A DNA stretch of 32,849 nucleotides from assembly GCA_030840545.1 (NCBI GenBank), contig JAVEEH010000001.1, forward strand, positions 1-32,849, written 5' to 3'. The position numbers and the translations under genes were made by a program. Positions within the stretch are counted from its first letter, which is position 1. Each line of letters opens with the position of its first letter. This stretch comes from Frankiaceae bacterium. GTDB lineage: Bacteria; Actinomycetota; Actinomycetes; JAFAQI01. The notes under the pieces are model-generated. The model searched no databases and was not told the origin of the DNA. It was given only the letters and a program-made list of their open reading frames with translations. This document shows, piece after piece, positions 16,291 to 24,228 of this stretch.

Positions 16291-17039
16291 GTGGTGATGT
16301 GTTTGGCGGCCAAAGCTTGTCGCTCGATCTCTGCCGCCACCTCCGGGGTCGGCGCGCCACCGCCGACGTGAGCCGGCAGCCACCAGTCGTCGCCGGCGGC
16401 GTCCCGGCCGGGATACTCCGCCACGACCTTGTCGACCAGCTCACGCAGGCGCACGGCGAGCCGGGCCGTGACGTCCGCCGAGGTCTCCTCGGGCGCGATC
16501 GTCAGCGGCTCGTCGACCCAGATGCTCACGTCGACGTGGCGAAGCCAGCGGAGGCGGCGGCCGGTGGTCCAGACCCGATGCCCGCCCCACACCACGACGG
16601 GGATCAGCGGGGCGCCGGATTCGATCGCCATCCGCGCCGCGCCACCCTTGATCGGCCGCGGCACGTAAGAGCGGGAGATCGTCGACTCGGGGAAGACGCC
16701 GACGAGCTCACCGCGCTGGAGTGCGTCGACGGCATGGCGGTAGGCAGCGGCTCCCGCCGTCCGGTCGACGGGGATGTGGTGCATGCCACGCATCAGCGGG
16801 CCGCTGATGCGGTGGTCGAACACGGCCTTCTTGGCCATGAACCGGACGAGTCGCTTGCGGCGCTTGTGCGCGGCGAGACCGACGAACATGAAGTCGAAAT
16901 AGCTGACGTGGTTGGACGCCAGCACCGCCCCGCCGGTCAGCGGGATGTTGTCGATCCCCCGGATGTCGAAGCGGAAGCCGAGCAGCCGGAACAGTCCCAG
17001 CGCGGTCCGGATGACCGGTCGGTAGACGAACTCCCGCAT
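16287..17039 (-). CDS. PlsC-family lysophospholipid (1-acylglycerol-3-phosphate) acyltransferase
   Basis: It would transfer an acyl group from acyl-CoA or acyl-ACP to a lysophospholipid or related alcohol at the inner membrane. The protein, 250 residues from the ATG at 17039, has the acyltransferase blocks in order: NHVSYFD (H-x4-D), a middle block around MHHIPVDRT, VGVFPESTISRS (block III) and APLIPVVVWG (block IV). It begins with an amphipathic, hydrophobic segment typical of PlsC-like proteins (REFVYRPVIRTALGLFRLLG). The frame continues to an ATG at 17078, but 17039 has a well-spaced AGGGAG and gives the usual family start. It overlaps the hydrolase gene downstream and is divergent from the dioxygenase gene. 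Confidence 0.92.
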   Translation of the reverse strand: MREFVYRPVIRTALGLFRLLGFRFDIRGIDNIPLTGGAVLASNHVSYFDFMFVGLAAHKRRKRLVRFMAKKAVFDHRISGPLMRGMHHIPVDRTAGAAAYRHAVDALQRGELVGVFPESTISRSYVPRPIKGGAARMAIESGAPLIPVVVWGGHRVWTTGRRLRWLRHVDVSIWVDEPLTIAPEETSADVTARLAVRLRELVDKVVAEYPGRDAAGDDWWLPAHVGGGAPTPEVAAEIERQALAAKHITT

Positions 17040-17047
17040 CTGTCGGG

Positions 17048-17053
17048 CTCCCT
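17048..17053 (-). promoter_or_regulatory. Ribosome binding site of the acyltransferase gene
   Basis: AGGGAG on the minus strand lies eight bases before the ATG at 17039. It supports this start over the upstream ATG at 17078, whose nearest purine-rich run is about 13 bases away. Confidence 0.55.
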
Positions 17054-17149
17054 GGCTCGAGGCTGGTCTCCTGGCCATTGTTCGTCATCGGCCCCTCCCG
17101 CGGATCACCCCGGGTCGGTGCCGGGCCACCGTTGCGCCAGACTGCGGGC

Positions 17150-18004
17150 GTGACGATGCCCGCAGCGTTCATCGGCCACGGCAGCCCGATGAACGCGATT
17201 GAGAGCAACCGCTACACCGAGGCGTGGCGCGCGTTCGGCCGTGCGGTCCCCAAGCCTCGCGCGGTGCTGGTCGTGTCGGCGCACTGGTACATCAATGCCA
17301 CCGCGGTCACAGCAATGCCTCGGCCACGCACGATTCACGACTTCTACGGCTTTCCGCAGCAGCTGTTCGACGTCGACTACCCCGCGCCGGGGCTGCCTGA
17401 GCTGGCCGCCGAGATCAGTGACGCCGTGCAGCCGACGTGGGTCGGCGCGGACGTGGACGCGTGGGGCATCGATCACGGCACGTGGTCGGTGCTGGTGCAC
17501 GCGTTTCCCGCCGCCGATGTCCCCGTCGTACAGCTGAGCATCAACGCCGACAAGAGCTTCGACTACCACCTCGAGCTGGGCGCCAAGCTCGCACCGCTGC
17601 GGGAGAGCGGCGTGCTCGTCCTCGGCAGCGGCAACGTGGTGCACAACCTCGGCGGGATGAGCCGACAGCTGGCAGACGAGGGCTACGACTGGGCGCAACG
17701 CTTCGACGAGGACGCCAAGACCACGATGCTCGAAGATCCGACCAACGCTGCGTCGCTCGACGGCCACCCGGACTTTCGTAACGCGGCGCCGACCCCCGAC
17801 CACTTCCTGCCGTTGCTCTACCTCGCCGGTCTCGCCGGCGCCGGCGACGGGAAGACCGACGTGCTGATCGACGGGTATGCGTTCGGCTCGCTATCGATGA
17901 CCGCTTACACCCTCGACCTCTCCTGCCCTGAGGCAGGCACCGCCGGTTCCGGCGGCGCCGGCGAGTTGCCGATCGACGCACCGCCCGACGGCTCCAACAT
18001 GTGA
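17150..18004 (+). CDS. YgiD-type class III extradiol ring-cleavage dioxygenase
   Basis: The family opens catechol rings; E. coli YgiD and plant homologues cleave DOPA at the 4,5 bond. The 284-residue product has the expected metal-binding histidines: His10 in FIGHGSPMN, His45 in VVSAHWY and His165 in GSGNVVHNLGG, with further conserved histidines in GIDHGTWS (His109) and APTPDHFLPLLYLAG (His218). A Gly/Ser/Pro-rich tail of about 25 residues follows the normal end of the domain and is unusual. The GTG at 17150 and the ATG two codons later are equally possible starts; there is no strong ribosome site. The natural substrate is unknown. It stands alone on the plus strand and converges on the HNH gene. 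Confidence 0.9.
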   Translation: MTMPAAFIGHGSPMNAIESNRYTEAWRAFGRAVPKPRAVLVVSAHWYINATAVTAMPRPRTIHDFYGFPQQLFDVDYPAPGLPELAAEISDAVQPTWVGADVDAWGIDHGTWSVLVHAFPAADVPVVQLSINADKSFDYHLELGAKLAPLRESGVLVLGSGNVVHNLGGMSRQLADEGYDWAQRFDEDAKTTMLEDPTNAASLDGHPDFRNAAPTPDHFLPLLYLAGLAGAGDGKTDVLIDGYAFGSLSMTAYTLDLSCPEAGTAGSGGAGELPIDAPPDGSNM

Positions 18005-18034
18005 CGCCAACCCCTCCCTGACCAAGTGGCGTCA
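18002..18034. terminator. Bidirectional hairpin shared by two converging stop codons
   Basis: TGACGCCA (18002-18009) and TGGCGTCA (18027-18034) form a perfect 8-bp inverted repeat around a 17-base loop. The left arm begins with the dioxygenase TGA, and the right arm ends with the complement of the HNH gene's TGA. It could end or protect both transcripts. No U tract is present, so intrinsic termination is uncertain. Confidence 0.55.
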
Positions 18035-19453
18035 GAAGGGTGGGTCGTCGGGCGGCGGGTCCGGTCTCGGCGGTGGCGGATCCGGTCGGTCGGTCGCGGT
18101 CTCGCGGATGGTGTCCCCGGTGTCAGCGCCGCTCGGGCTGTAGGTCGCGGCCCGCTGCCGGTAGGTGAAGCCCAGCGGCGTCGTCCAGACCGTCTCGCCG
18201 GTCGCTGGGTCGACCCGCCGGTAGCGGTAACCCTCATGGGTCTTGCGGTTGTGGTGCCGGCGGCACATCAGGCCGCAGTTGGCACACGACGTCGCGCCGC
18301 CACCGGCGTAGTCATCGCAGTGCTCGCTGTCGCACCAGATCGCATTGCGGCAGCAGCCCGGGTAGCGACAGGTCACATCACGCGCCGCAACCAGACCGCG
18401 CATGTGGTCGTCCGGCCGGTAGCGAGTGCGCGCGTAGTCGAGCAGCACACCGGTCACCGGCTCGTAGACGAGCCGCCGCAAGGTCGTGCCCTCTTCGTCG
18501 AGCATCGCGCGGACCGACTCGGCCGCAACAGGTCCATAGCCGGCCAGCTCGGCGGGATTGTCACGCAGCCCGAGCAGCGATGCCCAGTCGATCGTGACCT
18601 GCACCTCGGTGCGCCTTCGTGACCGCACCTTGCCCGTCCCGGCGGCGGGCACGGGCTCACCGAAGAGCGCGTCCAGGAATGCGTCGACCTGCCGCATGCC
18701 GTGCGTGCGTTGGTCGTCCGGCGTCTTGAGCCGGTCCGCCCTGACGTTGAGGGCTTCGATCGTCGCGACCCCGTCTGTTGCCGGCATCCGAACTGCGACC
18801 GTGCACATGCCGTCGGGCTCGGGAAGGAGGCGGACACCCGCGGTGCGCTTCGCCTGGGTTTCGCGCTCCGTGTCGACATCGAGAGCGGCCACCGCCTGCC
18901 GGACGATGCGCCGAAACGCCGACACCGTCGTCGTGCTCGCCCGGTCGGCGACCGAGCCGTCGACGAGCTGCGCCTGCTCGACCGTCAACGCGGCCGTCAG
19001 CTGCTCGATCGCCCGCGCGTGCTCCAGGCTGACATCTCCGGCGTCGAGCAGCTTGAAAGTCAGCGGCAGCGCCTCGATCAGGCGGCGGGCGAACGCGAGC
19101 TGGTAGGCCATCGAACCGTCGGTACGACGCAACACGCCGGCCAGCTCACCGTCGATGACATCGGGGTTCGCGTAGGGGCCGGCAGCACCGGGCAACGTCG
19201 CTCGCACCTGCGCCGACATGGCCCGCGCCGCGACCGCCGATCGTTGCCGGTCCCAAGCAGCGGCGTAGAGCATGCGCTCCTTCGGCGACATCGGCTCGTG
19301 CTCCATCGCCTCGAGCGCGACCTGGGTGTCCGAGGACGGGACCTGCTCGAGCAGCCACTCCAGCCGCTCGGTCATGGGACCGCACAGCCACCCGAGGTGC
19401 TCGGGCATCGGCGGCAGCCCACCCTCCGAGCCCGGCCGATCACCTTCGAACAT
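18032..19453 (-). CDS. DUF222/HNH endonuclease (13E12 repeat family), SOS-controlled
   Basis: The 473-residue protein has the DUF222 domain (about residues 20-310) followed by an HNH nuclease-like module with DVTCRYPGC, CDSEHCDDYAGGGATS and CGLMCRRHHNRKTH. The extra cysteines probably bind structural zinc, and the tail is Pro/Asp-rich. Members of this family in M. tuberculosis (13E12 repeat proteins) include several LexA-regulated genes; their cellular job is not established. The start is set at the ATG at 19453 because a near-consensus promoter and a perfect LexA box lie exactly there. Longer starts (ATG 19483, TTG 19489) would lie upstream of the predicted transcript. The ATG would be the first base of the mRNA, so a leaderless message is likely. 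The stop lies in a hairpin shared with the dioxygenase gene. Confidence 0.92.
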   Translation of the reverse strand: MFEGDRPGSEGGLPPMPEHLGWLCGPMTERLEWLLEQVPSSDTQVALEAMEHEPMSPKERMLYAAAWDRQRSAVAARAMSAQVRATLPGAAGPYANPDVIDGELAGVLRRTDGSMAYQLAFARRLIEALPLTFKLLDAGDVSLEHARAIEQLTAALTVEQAQLVDGSVADRASTTTVSAFRRIVRQAVAALDVDTERETQAKRTAGVRLLPEPDGMCTVAVRMPATDGVATIEALNVRADRLKTPDDQRTHGMRQVDAFLDALFGEPVPAAGTGKVRSRRRTEVQVTIDWASLLGLRDNPAELAGYGPVAAESVRAMLDEEGTTLRRLVYEPVTGVLLDYARTRYRPDDHMRGLVAARDVTCRYPGCCRNAIWCDSEHCDDYAGGGATSCANCGLMCRRHHNRKTHEGYRYRRVDPATGETVWTTPLGFTYRQRAATYSPSGADTGDTIRETATDRPDPPPPRPDPPPDDPPF

Positions 19454-19461
19454 GTGTTCGA
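19446..19461. promoter_or_regulatory. LexA (SOS) box
   Basis: TCGAAC-ATGT-GTTCGA is a perfect match to the actinobacterial LexA operator TCGAAC-N4-GTTCGA defined in mycobacteria. It overlaps the last base of the -10 element, the predicted transcription start and the ATG of the HNH gene, so LexA bound here should block transcription until DNA damage. Confidence 0.88.
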
Positions 19462-19489
19462 GTATATCTACGACCGCCGCCATTGACAA
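19461..19489 (-). promoter_or_regulatory. Promoter of the DUF222/HNH gene
   Basis: On the minus strand TTGTCA (19484-19489) and TATACT (19461-19466) are separated by 17 bases, each matching the housekeeping consensus in five of six positions. Seven bases separate the -10 element from the A of the ATG at 19453, the normal distance to a transcription start, which predicts a leaderless mRNA. Confidence 0.75.
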
Positions 19490-19540
19490 GAGCAGAATGC
19501 GTTTATTTCCAACGAATGTGGCCCACCACCGGCCGCGCCC

Positions 19541-22231
19541 TCAGCCCGTGTTCTGCAACCCCGCAGCCACTCCGTTGACCGTCAGCAGCAACAGCTCGCG
19601 CAGTCGCGCCTCCTCCGCCTCGTCCAGTCCCCCGGCGCGCAGCGCGGACAGCGCGCGCAGCTGAAGGTGCGACAAGGCGTCGACGTAGGGGTTGCGCAGG
19701 TCGACCGCGGCACCGAGCACCCGACGTCGCTCCAGCAGCCGTGACTGCCCGAGCACCTCGAGCACCAACGAGCACGACAGGTCGAGCTCGGCGAGGATGC
19801 GCGCCGTGATGTCGGGCCGGCCGCCCAGGGCGAGATAGTGCTCCGCCACCGATCGGTCGGTTTTGGCGAGACTCATCTCGGCGTTGTCGACGAGCGCCGT
19901 GAACAAAGGCCACTCCCGGTAGGCCGCCCGCAACACCTCGACATCACCGACGGCGGCGAAACCACTGCCGAGCCCATACCAGCCGGTCAGGTTGCAGCGC
20001 GTCTGCGACCACGCGAACACCCACGGAATCGCGCGCAGATCGGCCAGTGACCGCGGGCCTGTCTCCCCGCCGGGGCGACGCGCCGGGCGCGACCCCAACG
20101 CAAGGTCGGACAGCTCCTCCAACGGGCTGACCTGCGCGAAGTAGTCGGCGAAACCCTCGGTCTGCACAAGGGCGCGATAGGCCGCTCTCGACGCCTCTTC
20201 CATCGTCCGCCCGAGATCGGCGAACTGTGCGGCGGCTCCCGCGTTGCGCTTCTCGACCGCATCCGTGCCCGCCATCAGCACCGCCGACGTCACCTGCTCG
20301 AGATGACGCGCCGCGATCCTGCGGTTGCCATAGCGGGCGAAGACGACCTCACCCTGCTCGGTCACCTTGAAGCGATGGTTCACCGAACGTGGTGGCTGCG
20401 CGAGGATCGCGCGGTTGACCGGCCCGCCGCCGCGACCGAGCGAGCCGCCTCGGCCATGGAACAACGTCAACCGCAGGTCGTTGGCCGCTGCCCACTCGGC
20501 GAGCGCGGCTTGGGCGTCATAGAGCAACAGCGTTGCCGACAAAGGTCCGACATCCTTGGCCGAGTCGGAGTAGCCGAGCATCACCTCGAGCCGGCGATCG
20601 TTGTGCTCGATCGCCGCGCGTGCACCCGGCAGTGCCAACCATTCCTCGAGAATGGCCGTGCTCCGGCGCAGGTCCTCGCCGGTCTCGAACAGCGGTACGA
20701 CGTCGAGCCGGCACTCCCGGTCACCCAGCGCCGCCCGTGCGAGCGCAGGCACGGCCGCAAGGTCCGCGGCAGACGAGCAGAAGCTGACGACGTAACGCGA
20801 GCACGACCGCTCGCCCCACCGCTCCTGCAGCACGGCCATGACCCGCAACGTCGCGAGCACCTCGGCCGTCATGTCATCGGAGGGCGTCGGGGGTGCGGGC
20901 CATCCGTCGGTCGCCAGCCGGTCGAGCGCCGCCGCATCCGGTAGAGCGTCGCCGCCCGACAGGTCGGCCAGCGCTGCCGCGTGCACGGAGCTGTGCTGTC
21001 GCACCTCGAGCTCGGCCAGATGGAATCCGAACGTCTCCACCTGCCAGATCAGATGTTGCAGCTCACCCCACGCGGCCCGCGGCGCACCCGACGCAGCGAG
21101 CGAGTCCTGCACGAGACGCAGGTCGGTGAGCAGCTGCGCCGGGCCGGCGTATCCGAGGTCGGCGTTGCGCTGCCGGGTCGCCGCCACCCGATCGGCCGCG
21201 AACACCAGCTTCTGCCGGTGCGGCTGCTGATCTGCCGACCGCGCCAGGACCGACATGGCTTCCGGATGCGTGAGCCGGTCGTGCCCGAGGGCAGCGGTGA
21301 GCGCGTCACTCGGCGGAGCGAGGTCCTCCGCGAGGCTCAAGGTCCGGCCGATGCGGCGCGCGGCGTTCTCGAGAGCGCGCAGCGCATGGTCGGCCTGGAT
21401 CTCGACGGTCTCCCGGGTGATGTCCGCAGTCACGTGCGGGTTGCCGTCCCGGTCTCCTCCGACCCAGCTCCCGACCCGCAGGTAGGCCGGCACCGCCGAC
21501 GGACCCGAGCCCGACGCGTCGCCGACCAACGCCGCATCGGTCGCCCGATAGAGCGTCGGCGCGAGCCGGAAGAGGGTCTCGTCGAAGATCGCCATCATCG
21601 TGCGGACCTCGTCGAGCGGCCCGAGCCGGCGCGACCGCAGCAGACCGGTCCGCCACAGGATGGTGATCTCCTCGAGCAGCCGCCGGCGCGCATCCGCCTG
21701 CTCACTCGCTCCCGCCCTCGGGTCGTCATAGCGGTCGAGCTCGACAGCAATCCGCGACAGCGCCGTCACCACCGCGCGGCGGCGGGCCTCGGTCGGGTGC
21801 GCCGTGAGCACCGGATGGATTTCGAGCTCGGACAGCGCGGCGGCAACGCCGTCCGCACCGACCCCGGCAACGGCGGCAGCCAGCGAGTCGGCGGTCGGCG
21901 GCGCATCGGCAAGGTCGCGCGACCGCAGCACCCGCACCCGGTGCCGCTCCTCCGCAAGGTTGACGAGATGGAACAGCACCGCGAATGCGCGCGCGACCTG
22001 CTCGGCCTGCTCGACGGACAGCTCGTCGACGATGCGACGCGGCTCCTCCGGGTCACCGTCCCGGCGCGCGTCACGTGCCGCCCGCCGCAGCCGTTCGACG
22101 TCGACGTAGAGCTGGTCACCGCCGGTCTCGGCCACCACCTCGCCGAGGAGGGCTCCGAGCAGGCGCACGTCGTCGCGCAGGGGCGCGAACGTGTCCGCGT
22201 CTTCGTCGCGCGCCGTCCGGTTGCTCACCAT
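19541..22231 (-). CDS. ppc: Phosphoenolpyruvate carboxylase
   Basis: It adds bicarbonate to phosphoenolpyruvate to give oxaloacetate, refilling the TCA cycle and feeding aspartate, the precursor of the Lys/Thr pathway encoded earlier in the window. The 896-residue length is normal. Catalytic landmarks are His145 in VLTAHPTEARRR, the GSWVGGDRDGNPHV segment, Lys559 in MLGYSDSAKDVGP, the mobile loop FHGRGGSLGRGGGP and the invariant C-terminal QNTG. The ATG at 22231 is followed at once by a GTG and has no strong ribosome site. The exporter gene ends 22 bases upstream, so the two may be co-transcribed. Allosteric control by aspartate or acetyl-CoA is common in the family but not readable here. Confidence 0.97.
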   Translation of the reverse strand: MVSNRTARDEDADTFAPLRDDVRLLGALLGEVVAETGGDQLYVDVERLRRAARDARRDGDPEEPRRIVDELSVEQAEQVARAFAVLFHLVNLAEERHRVRVLRSRDLADAPPTADSLAAAVAGVGADGVAAALSELEIHPVLTAHPTEARRRAVVTALSRIAVELDRYDDPRAGASEQADARRRLLEEITILWRTGLLRSRRLGPLDEVRTMMAIFDETLFRLAPTLYRATDAALVGDASGSGPSAVPAYLRVGSWVGGDRDGNPHVTADITRETVEIQADHALRALENAARRIGRTLSLAEDLAPPSDALTAALGHDRLTHPEAMSVLARSADQQPHRQKLVFAADRVAATRQRNADLGYAGPAQLLTDLRLVQDSLAASGAPRAAWGELQHLIWQVETFGFHLAELEVRQHSSVHAAALADLSGGDALPDAAALDRLATDGWPAPPTPSDDMTAEVLATLRVMAVLQERWGERSCSRYVVSFCSSAADLAAVPALARAALGDRECRLDVVPLFETGEDLRRSTAILEEWLALPGARAAIEHNDRRLEVMLGYSDSAKDVGPLSATLLLYDAQAALAEWAAANDLRLTLFHGRGGSLGRGGGPVNRAILAQPPRSVNHRFKVTEQGEVVFARYGNRRIAARHLEQVTSAVLMAGTDAVEKRNAGAAAQFADLGRTMEEASRAAYRALVQTEGFADYFAQVSPLEELSDLALGSRPARRPGGETGPRSLADLRAIPWVFAWSQTRCNLTGWYGLGSGFAAVGDVEVLRAAYREWPLFTALVDNAEMSLAKTDRSVAEHYLALGGRPDITARILAELDLSCSLVLEVLGQSRLLERRRVLGAAVDLRNPYVDALSHLQLRALSALRAGGLDEAEEARLRELLLLTVNGVAAGLQNTG

Positions 22232-22253
22232 CGAGGGCGAGCCTACGGAAGCC

Positions 22254-23747
22254 TCAGGCCGGCGGTCCCGGCGCGGCTTGCGCGTCGACGTTCGGCCGGA
22301 CCTTGATGAGCAGCAGCGCTGCGCCCAGCCCCACGATCATGAAGATCGAGCCGACGAGGAAGGCTGCATCGGCCCCGTGCGTGAACACCTGGGCGGCGAG
22401 CACGGGGCCCTGCTCGGTCGCCTTGTGGCCGTTGAAATAGCTGCTGCTGGCGTGGCTCGCGACCGTCACCAGAGAGGCGAGACCAATGGTGCCCCCGACC
22501 TGCTGGCCGACGTTGAGCATCGCGGACGCGATGCCCGTGTCCTGCCGGTCGATCTCGGCCACGGCGGCGAGGGTGATGGGCACGAAGATCGAGCCCATGC
22601 CGATGGCGATCAGCACGATCGACGGGAGGACGTGCCCGACGTACGACGAGTCGACCGTCAACCGGGACAGGTTGTAGAGGCCGAGCCCGCCGAACACGGT
22701 GCCGCCGGCGATGAGCAGCTTGGGCTCGATGCGCGGCATGATCCGGCTCACCACCTGGGCGACGACGATGATCGTGGCGCTCACCGGCAGGAACGCGAGC
22801 CCGGCCCTGACGGGGCTGAAGTGCATCACGTTCTGCACATACTGCGTGAGGAAGTAGAACATCGCGAACACGGCGGCACCGATGATGAGCATCACGACGT
22901 AGGCGCCGACCCGGGTGCGGTTGACGAAGATGCGCAGCGGCATCAGCGGCTGCGCGCTGCGCGACTGCATGAACACGAAGGTCACGAGCAAGACGACAGC
23001 GGCGACGAACGAGCCGAGCGTGGTGACGTTGCTCCAGCCATTGGTCGCCGCGTGGATGAAGCCATAGACCAGGGCGGCCATGCCGAGAGTCGAGGTGACC
23101 GCGTCGGTGAGAGCGAAGCGACCGCTGGCGCGGGTCGACTCGGCGAGCACGAAAGGTGTCGCGATCGCGATGCCGACACCGATCGGCGCGTTGACGAACA
23201 GCACCCACCGCCAGGAGAGGTAGTCGGTCAGCACGCCGCCGAGGATCAGGCCGATCGCCGCGCCGGCCCCGGACACGGCGGCATAGACGCCGAACGCGCG
23301 GTTGCGGTCCGGCCCCTCCTTGAACGTGGTCGTCACGAGCGACAAAGCCGTCGGTGATGCGATGGCACCACCGACACCCTGCAGCGCCCGCATCGCGAGC
23401 AGCCAGCCCTTGTCCCATGCGAAGCCGCCGGCGAGGCTGGCCAGCGCGAAGATCAGCACGCCGATCATGAACATGCGGCGGCGGCCGAACAGGTCACCGG
23501 CGCGGCCGCCGAGCAGCAGCAGCCCACCGAAGACCAACGTGTAGGCGTTGAGCACCCAGGACAGCTGGGCGAAGCCCGAGAAGTGCAGAGCTGTCCGGAT
23601 GTGCGGCAAGGCGATGTTCACGATCGTGGCATCGAGGACGACCATCAGCTGGGCGCTGGCAATGACCAGCAGGGCGAGGTTGGGATGCACGTCGGCGCGA
23701 TGCTCCGCGTGGGAGGCGTCGGCGCCGGGCGTGGTCGCTGTGGTCAA
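22254..23747 (-). CDS. MFS drug exporter, DHA2 (EmrB/QacA) family, 14 TM
   Basis: This proton-coupled exporter of the inner membrane probably expels hydrophobic drugs or metabolites. The 497-residue protein (from the TTG at 23747) has about 14 hydrophobic segments. It carries the family signature LDATIVNIALPHI in the first segment, loop motif GGRAGDLFGRRR between TM2 and TM3, and the antiporter motif C region SGAGAAIGLILGGVLTDYLSWRW in two parts (GAGAAIGLILGG, LSWRWVLFVNAPIG). The TTG at 23747 has GGAG seven bases upstream. The frame stays open to another TTG at 23804, but that start leaves little room for promoters in the divergent gap to the DUF3052 gene. No regulator gene is adjacent, and the substrate is unknown. 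Confidence 0.93.
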   Translation of the reverse strand: MTTATTPGADASHAEHRADVHPNLALLVIASAQLMVVLDATIVNIALPHIRTALHFSGFAQLSWVLNAYTLVFGGLLLLGGRAGDLFGRRRMFMIGVLIFALASLAGGFAWDKGWLLAMRALQGVGGAIASPTALSLVTTTFKEGPDRNRAFGVYAAVSGAGAAIGLILGGVLTDYLSWRWVLFVNAPIGVGIAIATPFVLAESTRASGRFALTDAVTSTLGMAALVYGFIHAATNGWSNVTTLGSFVAAVVLLVTFVFMQSRSAQPLMPLRIFVNRTRVGAYVVMLIIGAAVFAMFYFLTQYVQNVMHFSPVRAGLAFLPVSATIIVVAQVVSRIMPRIEPKLLIAGGTVFGGLGLYNLSRLTVDSSYVGHVLPSIVLIAIGMGSIFVPITLAAVAEIDRQDTGIASAMLNVGQQVGGTIGLASLVTVASHASSSYFNGHKATEQGPVLAAQVFTHGADAAFLVGSIFMIVGLGAALLLIKVRPNVDAQAAPGPPA

Positions 23748-23754
23748 GGCGATG

Positions 23755-23758
23755 CTCC
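23755..23758 (-). promoter_or_regulatory. Ribosome binding site supporting the TTG start of the exporter
   Basis: GGAG on the minus strand lies seven bases before the TTG at 23747. The alternative TTG at 23804 has no comparable site. Confidence 0.45.
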
Positions 23759-23820
23759 GATCGGGTCCGTTCTCCTGAGACGCGTGACCGACGTTAGACG
23801 ACAAGTTCTACGGTGGGCCG

Positions 23821-24228
23821 ATGACAACCGCCGGCTACAGCAGCACACCGCTGCACCGCAAGCTCGGCATCAAGCGCGACTCCCGGGTCCTGCTCACCGC
23901 GGCGCCGCCCGGCTTCGGGATGGACGGGTCGCCGGCTGACGCCGTCGTGCACACCCGCGCGGCCAGCTCGGCGTACGACGGCATTGTGGCCTTCTGCCCG
24001 GACCGCAAGCGGCTCGAGCGACGGTTCACCGGGCTCATCCCGCGCATGACCACGGCGGGGGCCCTCTGGATCGCCTGGCCGAAGAGATCGAGCGGTGTCG
24101 AGACAGACATCGACGAGAACGTGGTGCGAGAGGTCGGTCTCGGGGAAGGTCTCGTCGACGTGAAGGTCATCGCGATCGACGACATCTGGTCCGGGCTGAA
24201 GTTCGTCCGGCGCCTGCGCGACCGGTGA
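23821..24228 (+). CDS. DUF3052 family protein
   Basis: The 135-residue cytoplasmic protein matches the actinobacterial DUF3052 family, whose function is unknown to me. Recognisable segments are GYSSTPLHRKLGIKRDSRVL at the N-terminus, GALWIAWPKRSSGVETD in the middle and GLVDVKVIAIDDIWSGLKF at the C-terminus. It opens a plus-strand chain of six genes ending beyond kgd, and its TGA overlaps the GTG of the phospholipase D-like gene. In the 73-base divergent gap upstream I see no convincing -35/-10 pair. Confidence 0.88.
   Translation: MTTAGYSSTPLHRKLGIKRDSRVLLTAAPPGFGMDGSPADAVVHTRAASSAYDGIVAFCPDRKRLERRFTGLIPRMTTAGALWIAWPKRSSGVETDIDENVVREVGLGEGLVDVKVIAIDDIWSGLKFVRRLRDR

Noticed and set aside
19454..19489. 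Longer starts (ATG 19483, TTG 19489) for the DUF222/HNH gene
   Set aside because: They overlap the -35 and -10 elements of the best promoter and would lie upstream of the predicted transcript start.
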